From Proteobacteria bacterium UBA7415 (GTDB lineage Bacteria; Pseudomonadota; Gammaproteobacteria; Arenicellales; Arenicellaceae): a DNA stretch of 64,000 bases. Below the pieces are notes generated by a model. It had not been told where the DNA came from, searched no databases, and saw only the letters and a program-made list of their open reading frames with translations. The number at the start of each line of letters is the position of its first letter. The stretch's first letter is position 1. The translations under genes were made by a program, and so were the position numbers. Below are positions 1 through 9,123 of this stretch, in pieces. Location: assembly GCA_002470515.1 (NCBI GenBank), contig DKML01000031.1, forward strand, positions 513,604 through 577,603, given 5' to 3'.

Positions 1-1
1 C

Positions 2-1618
2 TTGGTACTCAATGTCACCTTTGGCGAAGCGGCCAGCTTTCCCAGCATTGCTCCGTTAATGATTTACGATGCTAAGAAAAATGAAACGCGCTCTTATGTT
101 GGCGTAGGCACAGCACCAGCCGCCGCTACCATTGAAGCGTTTGAAGCGCGGGGATTTGAAGTAGTGCCCAAGATGGATATCTACTCTCAGTTGGTTCCAG
201 CCTCTCCAGACGTAATCGCCACTCTGTTAAGTGAGTACGGTACAAAGTCATTTAGAGAAGTCAGCGAACCCGCAATCCGAATTGCGAGAGAGGGCTTCCC
301 CGTCCATAAAATCATGCAACGCAACCTCGACTTAAATATTGTTGAGCGCTTTGGCTTTAATTATTTACTACCTTACAACTCAAAGGTTTATTTGGATAAC
401 CGTTGGTGGCGCCCGTTGCGTCATAAACAAAAATTTACGCGGCCCGATTTAGCTAATACTCTTGAGCAACTAGCGCAGGCCGAAACGGATGCGCTATTAA
501 ATGGCGGCGATCGAAATACTGGCTTGCAAGCAATGCGAGACTATTTTTATAAAGGTCCGCTAGCCGAAAAAATTGTTCAACTGCATAAAGAAAAATCAGG
601 CTTAATCAGCGCCGCTGATTTAGCCAACTATTCTGGCTATTGGGAAGAGCCGCTATCAGGCGAGTTTCAGAATTTTGAAATTAAAACCAACGGCACCTGG
701 ACGCAAGGCATTGTAGTCCCCATGGTGCTGCAGGTTCTCGATGGCATCGACTTAAAGTCTATGGGGCATAATTCCGAGCAATACGTGCATACCGTAGCTC
801 AGGCTATAGAGTTAGTTATGGCAGACCGAGAGGCTTTTGTGGGTGACCCAAATTTTGTGGATGTGCCTCTTGAGCAACTATTGAGCAAACACTACGCCGC
901 TTTGCGTCGCCAACTAATTACCGATAAGGCTTTTGATGGGTTGCCGACCGCCGGCGCTCCGCTGGACATGCAGGCGGTTGGCCAACGGGTTAACTTGACT
1001 AAGCAGGTAGCGTCGCTCTACAACAAAGATATTGGTAAAGACACAAGCTATCTCAGCATCGTGGACAAAGACGGCAATGCGGTATCGATGACACCAAGCG
1101 ACTTCCCTAATTCACCAATGGTTACAGACACTGGCATGACGCTGGGCATTCGCATGACTCAATTCAGGCTGGATAAAAGTCACCCATCGTCATTAGCACC
1201 CGGTAAGCGTCCGCGCGTTACGCCACATGCGGTAATGCTTTTGAATAAATCAGATCAATCACTGTATATGAGCTTGGGCACACCGGGGGCCGACATGCAA
1301 ACGCAGGCTTTAGTTCAAGTCTTGCTGAACCACTTAGTCTTCGGTATGGATATACAAACAGCAACGGAACAACCGCGTTTTCGCTCACAAAACTTACCCA
1401 GTTCGTTCTCGCCGCACAGTTACTCGCCAGCAACCTTGGATTTAGAGGAAGAGCTGTATGAATCGATCTCAGACAGTCTAAGTGAACGTGGCTATACAAC
1501 CAATCGATTTGAAAGACTACATAACCACTTTAGCGCCGTGGGTGCTATCGTTATCGATGGCGAGCAGCTATCGGCGGGTGCTGACCCTAGAGAGGGCACT
1601 ACAGCGGTGGGTCTTTAA
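2..1618 (+). CDS. ggt: gamma-glutamyltransferase family protein (5' end outside window)
   Basis: This is the 3' portion of a gamma-glutamyltranspeptidase, an N-terminal-nucleophile hydrolase that transfers or hydrolyses gamma-glutamyl groups of glutathione-like substrates, usually in the periplasm. The family processing site is visible: Thr348 in KDTSYLSIVD aligns with the catalytic Thr of E. coli Ggt (TTHYSVVD), and is followed by DGNAVSMT. The small-subunit features LAPGKRPR, LGTPGADMQTQALVQVL and the C-terminal GADPREGTTAVG are all present. The start shown is only the first codon in the window (a TTG) and is not a real start; the signal peptide and first part of the large subunit lie upstream. 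The glycine-rich block after the PGAD region fits the family. The family call is firm, while the natural substrate is unknown. No partner gene is adjacent. Confidence 0.9.
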   Translation: MVLNVTFGEAASFPSIAPLMIYDAKKNETRSYVGVGTAPAAATIEAFEARGFEVVPKMDIYSQLVPASPDVIATLLSEYGTKSFREVSEPAIRIAREGFPVHKIMQRNLDLNIVERFGFNYLLPYNSKVYLDNRWWRPLRHKQKFTRPDLANTLEQLAQAETDALLNGGDRNTGLQAMRDYFYKGPLAEKIVQLHKEKSGLISAADLANYSGYWEEPLSGEFQNFEIKTNGTWTQGIVVPMVLQVLDGIDLKSMGHNSEQYVHTVAQAIELVMADREAFVGDPNFVDVPLEQLLSKHYAALRRQLITDKAFDGLPTAGAPLDMQAVGQRVNLTKQVASLYNKDIGKDTSYLSIVDKDGNAVSMTPSDFPNSPMVTDTGMTLGIRMTQFRLDKSHPSSLAPGKRPRVTPHAVMLLNKSDQSLYMSLGTPGADMQTQALVQVLLNHLVFGMDIQTATEQPRFRSQNLPSSFSPHSYSPATLDLEEELYESISDSLSERGYTTNRFERLHNHFSAVGAIVIDGEQLSAGADPREGTTAVGL

Positions 1619-1950
1619 TGTACCAAAAACGACTGAGGCTTTTTGTTTGCGGCTGTAGTCGCTCGTAACTAAGTGTTCTGTCGAGGTCTTGTGGCGTCTT
1701 AAGATGCTATATTGGCATAAAACATTGAGACTACTCACTGTATTATTCTGAGTAAATTTGGCCTTGCCTTGACCTTTCCCCTGCATTAGCACCACGGCTT
1801 GGATGAGATGGACTTCCCCCTGACTAGTTGACACCTCCGCGCTATTATTTGGACTTCCCTCTGTCAAAAATCCTTCCATTTTGATTCACGTGGTTGCCAT
1901 TGGTTTTCAGCAACATTTATGCAAGTTTTTAAGTTCGTACCCCAAAACTC
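1619..1950. other. intergenic region without a supported gene
   Basis: About 330 bases lie between the transferase stop and the hipB operators. A minus-strand open frame overlaps it, but its product is low-complexity, has no recognisable domain and runs into the end of the transferase gene. A phrase with GGACTTCCC occurs twice (near 1822 and 1850), suggesting a short decayed repeat. No tRNA, terminator with a T-run or mobile-element end was seen. Confidence 0.5.
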
Positions 1951-1968
1951 TATCCGCGAACACGGATA
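1951..1968. promoter_or_regulatory. predicted HipB operator 1
   Basis: The sequence TATCC-GCGAACAC-GGATA matches exactly the E. coli HipB operator consensus TATCC-N8-GGATA. It lies 92 bases before the hipB start. The match is read directly; its use by this HipB is an inference from the family and from the location. Confidence 0.75.
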
Positions 1969-2004
1969 AAACTGTTTTACCTTTGTACGCGGATATTGAA
2001 TATA

Positions 2005-2022
2005 TATGCGCGATCGCGTATA
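2005..2022. promoter_or_regulatory. predicted HipB operator 2 (degenerate)
   Basis: TATGC-GCGATCGC-GTATA has the same 5-8-5 layout as operator 1 with one symmetrical change in each arm, and sits in a near-perfect 20-bp palindrome (2004-2023). Its centre is 54 bp from that of operator 1, about five helical turns, which fits cooperative HipB binding. It ends 20 bases before the hipB start, so it probably covers the promoter or transcription start. Confidence 0.6.
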
Positions 2023-2042
2023 TTTTACATTGGAGAATTGAT

Positions 2043-2288
2043 ATGACGATACGCGATACAAAACAACTTGGTACTGCGCTTCAGCGCGAGCGGAAGCGCC
2101 AAGGCTTAACCCAAACCCAGTTGGCTGATCGAGCCGGAGTCCGGCAGCAAACTATCTCAGCGGTTGAGGCTGGTAAGCCTCGGTCTGAGCTTCAGATCAT
2201 TTTCGATATCTTGGCCGCTCTTGGTCTTGAAGCTTCACTAAGAAGCCGCGGAGAAACGAATATTCCGAGTCTTGAGCAATTGTTCTAA
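2043..2288 (+). CDS. hipB: HipB-like antitoxin, XRE-family repressor
   Basis: This 81-residue helix-turn-helix protein is the antitoxin and autorepressor of a HipBA module. Residues about 10-65 form an XRE/Cro-type domain (RERKRQGLTQTQLADRAGV, then QQTISAVEAGKP as recognition helix). The ATG at 2043 was chosen over an upstream in-frame ATG because GGAGA at 2032-2036 is spaced six bases before it, and because the upstream extension would cover the operators. The stop TAA shares its last base with the hipA ATG, so the two genes are translationally coupled. HipB dimers normally bind HipA and repress the operon; two matching operators lie just upstream. Confidence 0.88.
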   Translation: MTIRDTKQLGTALQRERKRQGLTQTQLADRAGVRQQTISAVEAGKPRSELQIIFDILAALGLEASLRSRGETNIPSLEQLF

Positions 2289-3619
2289 TGGGTAGAAAGA
2301 GAAAATCCGCCGCTCTAACGCTCGCCCTGAACGGTCGCGTTGTCGGCCGCTTAACGCGGGCAGCCGATGGGGCGACACGCTTCGATTATGCCCGTGAATG
2401 GCTAGATTGGGAGTATGCAATAGTTGTCTCCAGGTCTATGCCGCTAGTCGATAAGCCCTTCACGGGCGACACCGTTAGGGCCGTGTTCGATAACTTGCCT
2501 CCAGATGATGAGCGGGTTCGTAAAATGATTGCGACTCGTGTTGGCGCACAAGGTACCGATGGTTTTTCGATGCTCGCTGCTCTAGGACGCGATTGTGTTG
2601 GTGCTATTCAGTTTCTGCCAGAGGGCAGTCAACCTGCTCCACCTTGCCCTCCAGAAGGCAAGCCGATTTCTGATAGGGAGATTGCAGAGCGTATCCGCTC
2701 TTTAGGTATAGCCCCACTAGGAATACGCGGTGGAGATGATGCTTTCCGTATCTCTCTAGCGGGGGTCCAAAATAAGACCGCTCTCCTCTATCATAAAGGC
2801 CAATGGCTTGAACCAATCGGCACTACACCAACCACCCATATACTCAAACCACAAATTGGCAAAGTACCTACAGCCGATGGTGAGGTAGACCTCACTGCAA
2901 GCGTGCAAAACGAGCATTTCTGCATGGCTCTCTGCCGCGCGATGGGGCTCAAAGTCGCACAAACAGAGATTCTCAAGCTAGACGACAAAATACTAGTCTT
3001 GAGTATAGAAAGGTTTGATCGACAACTGGATAGCAAAGGACGACTGCTACGATTACCTCAAGAAGACATGTGCCAAGCGCTAGGGATCGTGCCGACCGCG
3101 AAATACGAATCCGAAGGCGGCCCCGGGGTCAGTGCTTGTCTTGACCTTCTTAAATCCAGCGACACCCCGGATGATGACAGGCGTGCATTCATGAAAGCTC
3201 AGATCGTTTTTTGGCTGATTGCAGCAACCGACGGACACGCAAAAAATTTCTCTATTTTCCTGAACCCCCAAGGTCATTTTTCGCTCACACCTCTTTACGA
3301 CATCCTGTCAACGCAATGGCAATATGATCGCAGTCAAATCGTTCGCAAATCATTTCGTCTTGCAATGGCAATCGGGAGAAACCGCCAGTACAACGTTACG
3401 CAAATATCGCCCCGTCATTTTGAGCAGACGGCCAAACAAGCAGGATTCAGTCTGAGTTCGTTACATGATTTAATGACAGAAATATTTAAGCAACTGCCAA
3501 ATGCAATCAACACGATTCAGGCATCGATGGATAAGACTGTACCCGAAGAGATGATCGAGGCCATCACAAAAGCTGCAATAAGTCGCGCGCAGCAGATCGA
3601 GGCTTATCTGAGCGATTGA
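2288..3619 (+). CDS. hipA: HipA-like serine/threonine kinase toxin
   Basis: This 443-residue protein has the length and motif order of HipA kinases, which in E. coli phosphorylate glutamyl-tRNA synthetase and drive dormancy. An N-terminal HipA_N subdomain (about residues 10-115) is followed by the P-loop segment ISLAGVQNKTALL. Its Ser156 corresponds to the autophosphorylated Ser150 of E. coli HipA. Catalytic Asp315 and metal-binding Asn320 lie in TDGHAKNFS, and the DFG-equivalent Asp338 lies in LYDILS; all are offset by exactly six from E. coli (309, 314, 332). The toxin therefore looks catalytically intact. It overlaps hipB by one base. The target in this organism is unknown. Confidence 0.9.
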   Translation: MGRKRKSAALTLALNGRVVGRLTRAADGATRFDYAREWLDWEYAIVVSRSMPLVDKPFTGDTVRAVFDNLPPDDERVRKMIATRVGAQGTDGFSMLAALGRDCVGAIQFLPEGSQPAPPCPPEGKPISDREIAERIRSLGIAPLGIRGGDDAFRISLAGVQNKTALLYHKGQWLEPIGTTPTTHILKPQIGKVPTADGEVDLTASVQNEHFCMALCRAMGLKVAQTEILKLDDKILVLSIERFDRQLDSKGRLLRLPQEDMCQALGIVPTAKYESEGGPGVSACLDLLKSSDTPDDDRRAFMKAQIVFWLIAATDGHAKNFSIFLNPQGHFSLTPLYDILSTQWQYDRSQIVRKSFRLAMAIGRNRQYNVTQISPRHFEQTAKQAGFSLSSLHDLMTEIFKQLPNAINTIQASMDKTVPEEMIEAITKAAISRAQQIEAYLSD

Positions 3620-3644
3620 GGGGTAAGTATGCGTCAGTTATAAC

Positions 3645-3660
3645 TTCGCTTCGAAGCGAA
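3645..3660. terminator. possible hairpin between convergent hipA and the LDI-like gene
   Basis: A perfect 16-base palindrome (TTCGCTTCGAAGCGAA) lies 25 bases after the hipA stop and about 95 bases after the end of the convergent gene. It has no clear T-run on either strand, so a role as intrinsic terminator is only tentative. Confidence 0.3.
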
Positions 3661-3753
3661 AACGACAACAACATTTAAGACACTAAATCTTCGCATGTAG
3701 CAGCAATAGATACTGCAGCAACATGAAATAACAAACAGATTTAACTCGACTCC

Positions 3754-5211
3754 TCAGGGCGTTGTAATACTACCTTCAAGGATCGGTTCGTTTAGTACCT
3801 CAAGATTGCAGCTTGATGGTTCACCGACTCCAACGGGACAATTTTCTTGACTCTTCTCTCCCATCATTTCCGTAGACTTCATTCTTGTAGACTCATAGTC
3901 ACCCCAAAAACAGGACGGGCAAGCGCGCTGCTCACTTGCTGTTGGGAGTTCTAGGTTATCTCCAGTCGCGTAGCTGCGTAGAGGCAAAATATCGACCCAG
4001 GATAAATCAGCCACATCTGGAATCTGCTCCGATCCTAAAAAGTGCCCCCAATCATGACTTAGCACAACGTCCCAACCTAAGTGCATCTTGCTCGCTACGA
4101 TCACGCCATTAATTAACACGTTATTAGGATCGTCATAAGCGAGTCCGCCACTCTCCGATTCATAGTCTAAGCGGCCAAATTTATCGACTGCATTGCGCAG
4201 CTTACCGAACAGCTCTTCGTCTTTAAATTCCTTAGACGCCCAAAGCGCAAATATTTGTGCAACCTGATCAGGCTCACCTTCTGTCTGACCCAAAACAGCT
4301 GCGTACGGACCAAACTCTTCGATCAAATGTTCTTTAAAGGCAGGATAGATAGCTTCCATTTCCTCTTTTAGAAAAGGTCTTAGAAATGTCAGTATCCAAG
4401 CGTTTGCGTAACCACTGATCTGTTTCTTAACTAAGTCATGGTTGGGAAGGTAGGCACGATAAAACAATCCAGTTTTGGGATCACGCATGCGGTCCATAAT
4501 AAAATCCAACGACCACTGAATTTCATTATTGGTGTGTTCAGTTCCGTAAATCAGGTCGTACACGTGCAAGCTCAACATGCCGATTGTATTGCACTCAACA
4601 AACCACGCATTGGGCTCACACGTTACGCCCTCGTAGATGCCTTGGTGATGCAATCGCATCTCGCTGGCTAGCTGCTGAGTCAACCATGTATATTCTCGGG
4701 CGTATCGCTGATCGCCGGTAGACAATTGATAAAGGCCATACATTAAATTTAAATGGCCTTTGTACATAATGTTCTGTACAGAGATTGGATCTGCGCCAAA
4801 GCCACGATCGGTAAAATCACTCCAGACTTTCTTGGATTTCATTTTCCAAATCATCATGTCCATCAAAGCCTGATACTCGGCTTTATGCTCTGGGTCGATG
4901 ATCATTGCTGAAGGTAGACCATAGGCTGCGAACGCGATAGAGTATTTCCAAAAGTCCTGCTTCTCGGTGTTCCATTCCTCGAAATCATCACCGGACAAAG
5001 ACAATTTAAAATAGTCTTCTGTGACACTGCGCATTTGCCCAATCTCATCGGTTTGCAAAGTACGTGCTGGCGGCGTTACAAAATAACTAGAGGCGGCGGG
5101 AAAGCCATAAGGAACGAAACGCAGAGCGCCATAAATAGCCAGACCACATAAGAGTACGAGCCCCAGCAAAAGAACGCGCTTTTTTATATATCCGAGTTGT
5201 TCTTTGTTCAT
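3754..5211 (-). CDS. linalool dehydratase/isomerase family protein, membrane-anchored
   Basis: The 485-residue product resembles the linalool dehydratase-isomerase (Ldi) of Castellaniella defragrans, which interconverts beta-myrcene, (S)-linalool and geraniol in the periplasm. Shared blocks recalled from that protein are KYSIAF-AYGL-S----IDP (residues 89-106), [23 protein letters not shown] (138-163) and CEP--WFVECN (198-208). His153, Cys198 and Cys207 match the catalytic His and two Cys of Ldi. One hydrophobic segment (about residues 12-32) gives an uncleaved anchor or signal, so the catalytic part should be periplasmic. A C-terminal extension of about 55 residues (from 430) contains four Cys and is not in Ldi. 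The neighbours do not form an obvious terpene operon. Family membership is well supported; the substrate is not. Confidence 0.8.
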   Translation of the reverse strand: [485 protein letters not shown]

Positions 5212-5486
5212 AAGAATGGAGGGTACTGCTCGGTTGGCTCAGAGTAAATCATAGTCTCACATTGCGAACATTATGACGACACCGGTATTGTATTCGAGTT
5301 ATTACCTTTAAGTACGCAAAGACGATGCAGCAAAGGAGATAAGCGTGTGCATAATAGCGAAGGTAGTTACATATTAAACCTACCGTTGCTAGAAGCAAGA
5401 CTTGGCGATATATCCGAGATCATGTTTACATTGGTGTGCGTTAGACGCGTTAAACTCAACAGCCACATTAGAATAAGCTAGATCAG

Positions 5487-6209
5487 ATGAACCCAATTAG
5501 CCAAGCACTCGCCGAACGCTACTCTTGCAGAGACTTCAGCAATACACCCTTAGAAAGCGAATTATTAGACGACATATTAAACGACGCAATGCGCTCGCCA
5601 AGTTGGTCCAATACTCAGCCGTATCGTATAGCGCTAGCTCAAGGAAAAACTAAAGAGCACCTGTCAGCTGAGTTACAGCGTCGCTATGCAAAAGCAGTCA
5701 AGATTCAAAGAGGTTCAACCTTTACAAAATTGACTGCCTTTATAAGTGGTAATGACGGCTTACCCAAAGGCGACTTTAAACAAGCATTGTCGTATCCAGA
5801 CGAACTACAGAAAAGAAGACTCGTTACGGCTAAAGGCCTGTACTCCTTGCTGGATATTCAGCGTAACGATGCAGACAAACGTGATGCACAGACGGGGCGT
5901 AATTTTGACTTCTTTGGCGCGCCGTCGGTGCTGTTCGTGTTCGTACACGATGGACTCGGTGTGTACAGCGTATTAGATGCAGGAATATTATTACAGAGCA
6001 TCATGCTCGCGGCTCAATCGCGGGGTGTAGCTACATGCTCGCAAGGCGCTTTGGCACTGTGGCGCGCGCCGTTAGATAAGCACTTTGATATCCCCAGAGA
6101 CTATAAATTGTTGTGCGGAATATCATTGGGTTATGCGAGTGAACACTTGGTAAATACTTATAAGAGTGAGCGGTTGCCTGTTAAGGAGTTGCTTATTCCT
6201 AGTCGTTGA
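5487..6209 (+). CDS. nitroreductase family FMN-dependent oxidoreductase
   Basis: This 240-residue cytoplasmic flavoprotein uses FMN and NAD(P)H to reduce nitro, quinone or enone groups. The N-terminal RYSCRDF (residues 11-17) and SPSWSNTQPYRI (37-48) are the FMN phosphate and ring contacts typical of the family. The C-terminal half carries LDAGILLQSIMLAAQSRGVATCSQGAL, the dimer and FMN segment, and the length is normal. It is divergent from the Ldi-like gene with a 275-base gap in which no clear promoter was identified. A link between the two is possible, because nitroreductase-fold enzymes can reduce conjugated terpenoids, but nothing in the sequence proves it. Confidence 0.85.
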   Translation: MNPISQALAERYSCRDFSNTPLESELLDDILNDAMRSPSWSNTQPYRIALAQGKTKEHLSAELQRRYAKAVKIQRGSTFTKLTAFISGNDGLPKGDFKQALSYPDELQKRRLVTAKGLYSLLDIQRNDADKRDAQTGRNFDFFGAPSVLFVFVHDGLGVYSVLDAGILLQSIMLAAQSRGVATCSQGALALWRAPLDKHFDIPRDYKLLCGISLGYASEHLVNTYKSERLPVKELLIPSR

Positions 6210-6378
6210 TGCTCGCATGTAGAAACTTAGAATATATTGTCCAGCTTGCTGCTGCAGGGTCAATCTAACTTACTTGATAATTCGATGATAAGACGTGAGT
6301 TGACCTACGTTAGAGCACCAAAGCGTCGAGCGATTAAAAAGTCAAAAACAAAACCAATAGCTTGGCTGACCTTAAGTA

Positions 6379-8667
6379 TCATTCTGTAATTTCAAATATT
6401 CCGGCGAACAAAACATCTCCGCTAGCATCCTCTCTGATGGTAATCGACTTTACTCCAACTGAAAACACATGGGTTTTCGGGATTCTTGCTGTGATATGTT
6501 CTTCTTCGACAACAGTTCTCAGCGCTGGTTGATCATCGAAATATACACGGGCTTCAGACAAGTTATGCCCCTTCTTAACTTTAAACCATATACCGAGATC
6601 ACCATCAGGAAGGGGGTTGGGGTTAATGCCAGCCTTGGTGCTTTTAGGCCCCCAATCGCTAACCTTTAAGGGCGGCGAGTTTTCAATATTTGCGTTAGGT
6701 TTATACTCAGCCTCGTTAAACAGATAAGCCGATAGCTCTTCATGTCTATCAACTGCTATTTGCGATGCAAACTCGTATGAAAGATGATTCTTATCGTAAG
6801 TAAACGGGACTCCACTATCATTAAAAAAGCGGCACTGGTCAACATCACAAAATGCGTCCTTTACGCTTAAATAAAAATACCCTTTTGCCTCCACCATTCG
6901 CTTTAACACTGGATCTCTAACTGGAGTTCGTGCAGCGTGTAAACCCTCGTCAAAGCCCTCCATTCCATGCCGGTTCACAATCTCAGACATTTCCTCTTTT
7001 AGGATATAGTAGTTTCCCAACACAACTACTCTCTGTACTCCCACGCTTCTAAGGAATGTAAGATATTCATCTAAGTGCTCAACTCGGTATCTATTAAAAA
7101 GGACATTTACAACCAAGTAGTCAAACGCTTTCAAATACTGTTGGTTATACCTATTTTGGTTCAATTTCAGACACTTGGCCAGATTAGGATGACTAGCTGA
7201 AAATAAGGTATCTAAACTTTCATGCGGGGGACAGCCTCCTAATTGAGACATTGAAAAATCATGATTTGGAAATACTTGGTACATTGCATTAAGGGCATCA
7301 ACTGAGTGGCTGTCTCCCATTATCAGCGCGTTGATTTCTCCCGCAATGGGATCATCGCAGTGATCCCAACCTTTTCTGGCACAAATCTTTTGCCTTACAG
7401 AAAAGCGCTTCTCCTTCCCATTTGTAATTTCATTTACCGTATAGGCATTTGGCGCCCATGGCCTCCACTGCCACCCCGAATTCGCCCACATAGACGCACC
7501 GATGCAAATCAAGAAAACGCTGAAAATTGTTGCTAGCCGTACGGTTTTAAAATTCCCTGTCGACTTTCTGCGAAAAGGTCTTTCGATAAAATAATACATC
7601 CAAGTCGCGAGACAAAGAGAAACAAGAAGGAGGCACGACGCATCGAAAAGGCTCAGCTCTCTGTATTCAGTGACGTATCTAAAAAACACGACCAACGGCC
7701 AATGAACCAGATAAAGCGAATAGCTAATCAAGCCAATGAAGACACACACCCTGTTGGTCAACAATGCTCCGAGCGTGGGTGCTTTATCAGCTGAGTAAAT
7801 ACACAGAGCGGCGCCTAAACAAGGCAGCAAGGCGTTCAATCCGGGAAACTGCGTATTTTTGTCGAAAGATAAAATGGAGAAGCTGATAAGACCTAGTCCT
7901 ATGAAAAATAGAGTGTTTGCTAAGCTCCTACTCTTTAGCTTTGAGGTATCCGCACACACCAATAAGGCCCCAATAGCAAACTCAAACATTCTAAATGGCA
8001 TCAGATAGAACACTGCGGAGGGCGCTGCCTTGATAAACAACTCGACCAGAACGAAACTAACGACACCAACAATTATAAACGCCGTGGCATATCGGATTGT
8101 AGTAGCCGCAAAAAATGCCAACATTACTGGCCATATGATGTAGAACTGCTCTTCTACACCAAGGGACCACGTGTGTAGTAATGGCTTAACCTCAGCGCTG
8201 CTATCAAAATATCCACTACCGAAAAAGAAATGGATATTCGAGACCGACAATACTGAGTACAGTAACGAAGCGCCGTACTCCATCAAGCGCTGAGGACTGA
8301 AAAGTAATATCGCGGCGACAGAAACAATTAGCAAAGTAAAAAACAGCGCTGGAATGATGCGCCTAATTCGTCTTACATAGAACTCACGATAATTTACAGA
8401 TCCATTTTCTTCTAATTCTATTACCAGCAGATTCGTGATTAGATAACCGCTAATTACAAAAAAGATATCTACACCAACAAAACCTCCACTTAACGTTTCA
8501 AACCCAAAGTGGTAAAGAACAACAGCCAGTACAGCAAACGCACGAAGGCCGTCAATTTCAGGTCTGTAATTAGAGTTATGTTGGGGCATAAGCAATGTGA
8601 TCAATTTTTTAAATTGGTTAGCGACATATTTCTGCACCCCCACTAATGAGCGAGAGTTTAAGCCCAC
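6379..8667 (-). CDS. acyltransferase (OafA/YrhL type) with C-terminal SGNH domain
   Basis: This integral membrane acyltransferase probably O-acetylates a cell-surface glycan. Residues about 35-390 form the acyltransferase-3 domain with about ten membrane helices. It opens with YRPEIDGLRAFAVLAVVLYH, containing the family catalytic His, and continues with GGFVGVDIFFVISGYLI. Residues about 440-680 form a periplasmic SGNH hydrolase-like domain: the nucleophile block is IMGDSHS and the Asp/His pair lies in YDKNHLS. The last 80 residues are an unassigned beta-rich tail. The listed start is a GTG; the ATG at 8589 (MPQHNSNYRPEIDG) is also likely because the conserved domain begins just after it, and neither has a convincing ribosome site. 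Its place next to the polysaccharide region suggests it modifies that product. Confidence 0.88.
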   Translation of the reverse strand: MGLNSRSLVGVQKYVANQFKKLITLLMPQHNSNYRPEIDGLRAFAVLAVVLYHFGFETLSGGFVGVDIFFVISGYLITNLLVIELEENGSVNYREFYVRRIRRIIPALFFTLLIVSVAAILLFSPQRLMEYGASLLYSVLSVSNIHFFFGSGYFDSSAEVKPLLHTWSLGVEEQFYIIWPVMLAFFAATTIRYATAFIIVGVVSFVLVELFIKAAPSAVFYLMPFRMFEFAIGALLVCADTSKLKSRSLANTLFFIGLGLISFSILSFDKNTQFPGLNALLPCLGAALCIYSADKAPTLGALLTNRVCVFIGLISYSLYLVHWPLVVFFRYVTEYRELSLFDASCLLLVSLCLATWMYYFIERPFRRKSTGNFKTVRLATIFSVFLICIGASMWANSGWQWRPWAPNAYTVNEITNGKEKRFSVRQKICARKGWDHCDDPIAGEINALIMGDSHSVDALNAMYQVFPNHDFSMSQLGGCPPHESLDTLFSASHPNLAKCLKLNQNRYNQQYLKAFDYLVVNVLFNRYRVEHLDEYLTFLRSVGVQRVVVLGNYYILKEEMSEIVNRHGMEGFDEGLHAARTPVRDPVLKRMVEAKGYFYLSVKDAFCDVDQCRFFNDSGVPFTYDKNHLSYEFASQIAVDRHEELSAYLFNEAEYKPNANIENSPPLKVSDWGPKSTKAGINPNPLPDGDLGIWFKVKKGHNLSEARVYFDDQPALRTVVEEEHITARIPKTHVFSVGVKSITIREDASGDVLFAGIFEITE

Positions 8668-9123
8668 GACCTAGGCTGCACTCAACGCCAAAATCCAAGT
8701 AATTCCAATAATTGCTGAGAGCAATGGTTTACTATTCTAATTCCAGAACCACTCTATGGCTAGGTGCCATGCGTGCTCTATTATATTAAGAGAAGCGTAT
8801 CGAGGACTCCAATAATTAGGCATACGCACTCTCATTTTGCTTAAGTATTGCCTAAATCTTAATGCCGCAAACTGTTGTTTTTGCCTAGATGATTGTGTTT
8901 TTGGATTGCAAAAAACTTTCAACGAACAATGTCAGTTCATTGTTGAGAGAAACTGCAATTTACAAATCAACTCATAAGCACCCTTGGCGGTTTGCCTAGT
9001 ATTTGTAGTCTTGTCCGTCTATTATTTAGCGTTGGTAGCAATATTTATTCTTACGAGTAAATGTGTGCGATTAACACAAGGCTTCCGCTCAACTAAAGCC
9101 CTAAAATTCTCTCCTCTCTATAT
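8668..9123. other. divergent intergenic region at the start of the polysaccharide region
   Basis: About 455 AT-rich bases separate the acyltransferase and the first fused sulfotransferase gene, and should contain both promoters. No strong sigma-70 pair, JUMPstart/ops element, tRNA or repeat was identified by eye. Confidence 0.4.

Noticed and set aside
1568..1879. 103-codon minus-strand open frame overlapping the transferase end
   Set aside because: Low-complexity product without a domain, and it overlaps a well-supported gene.
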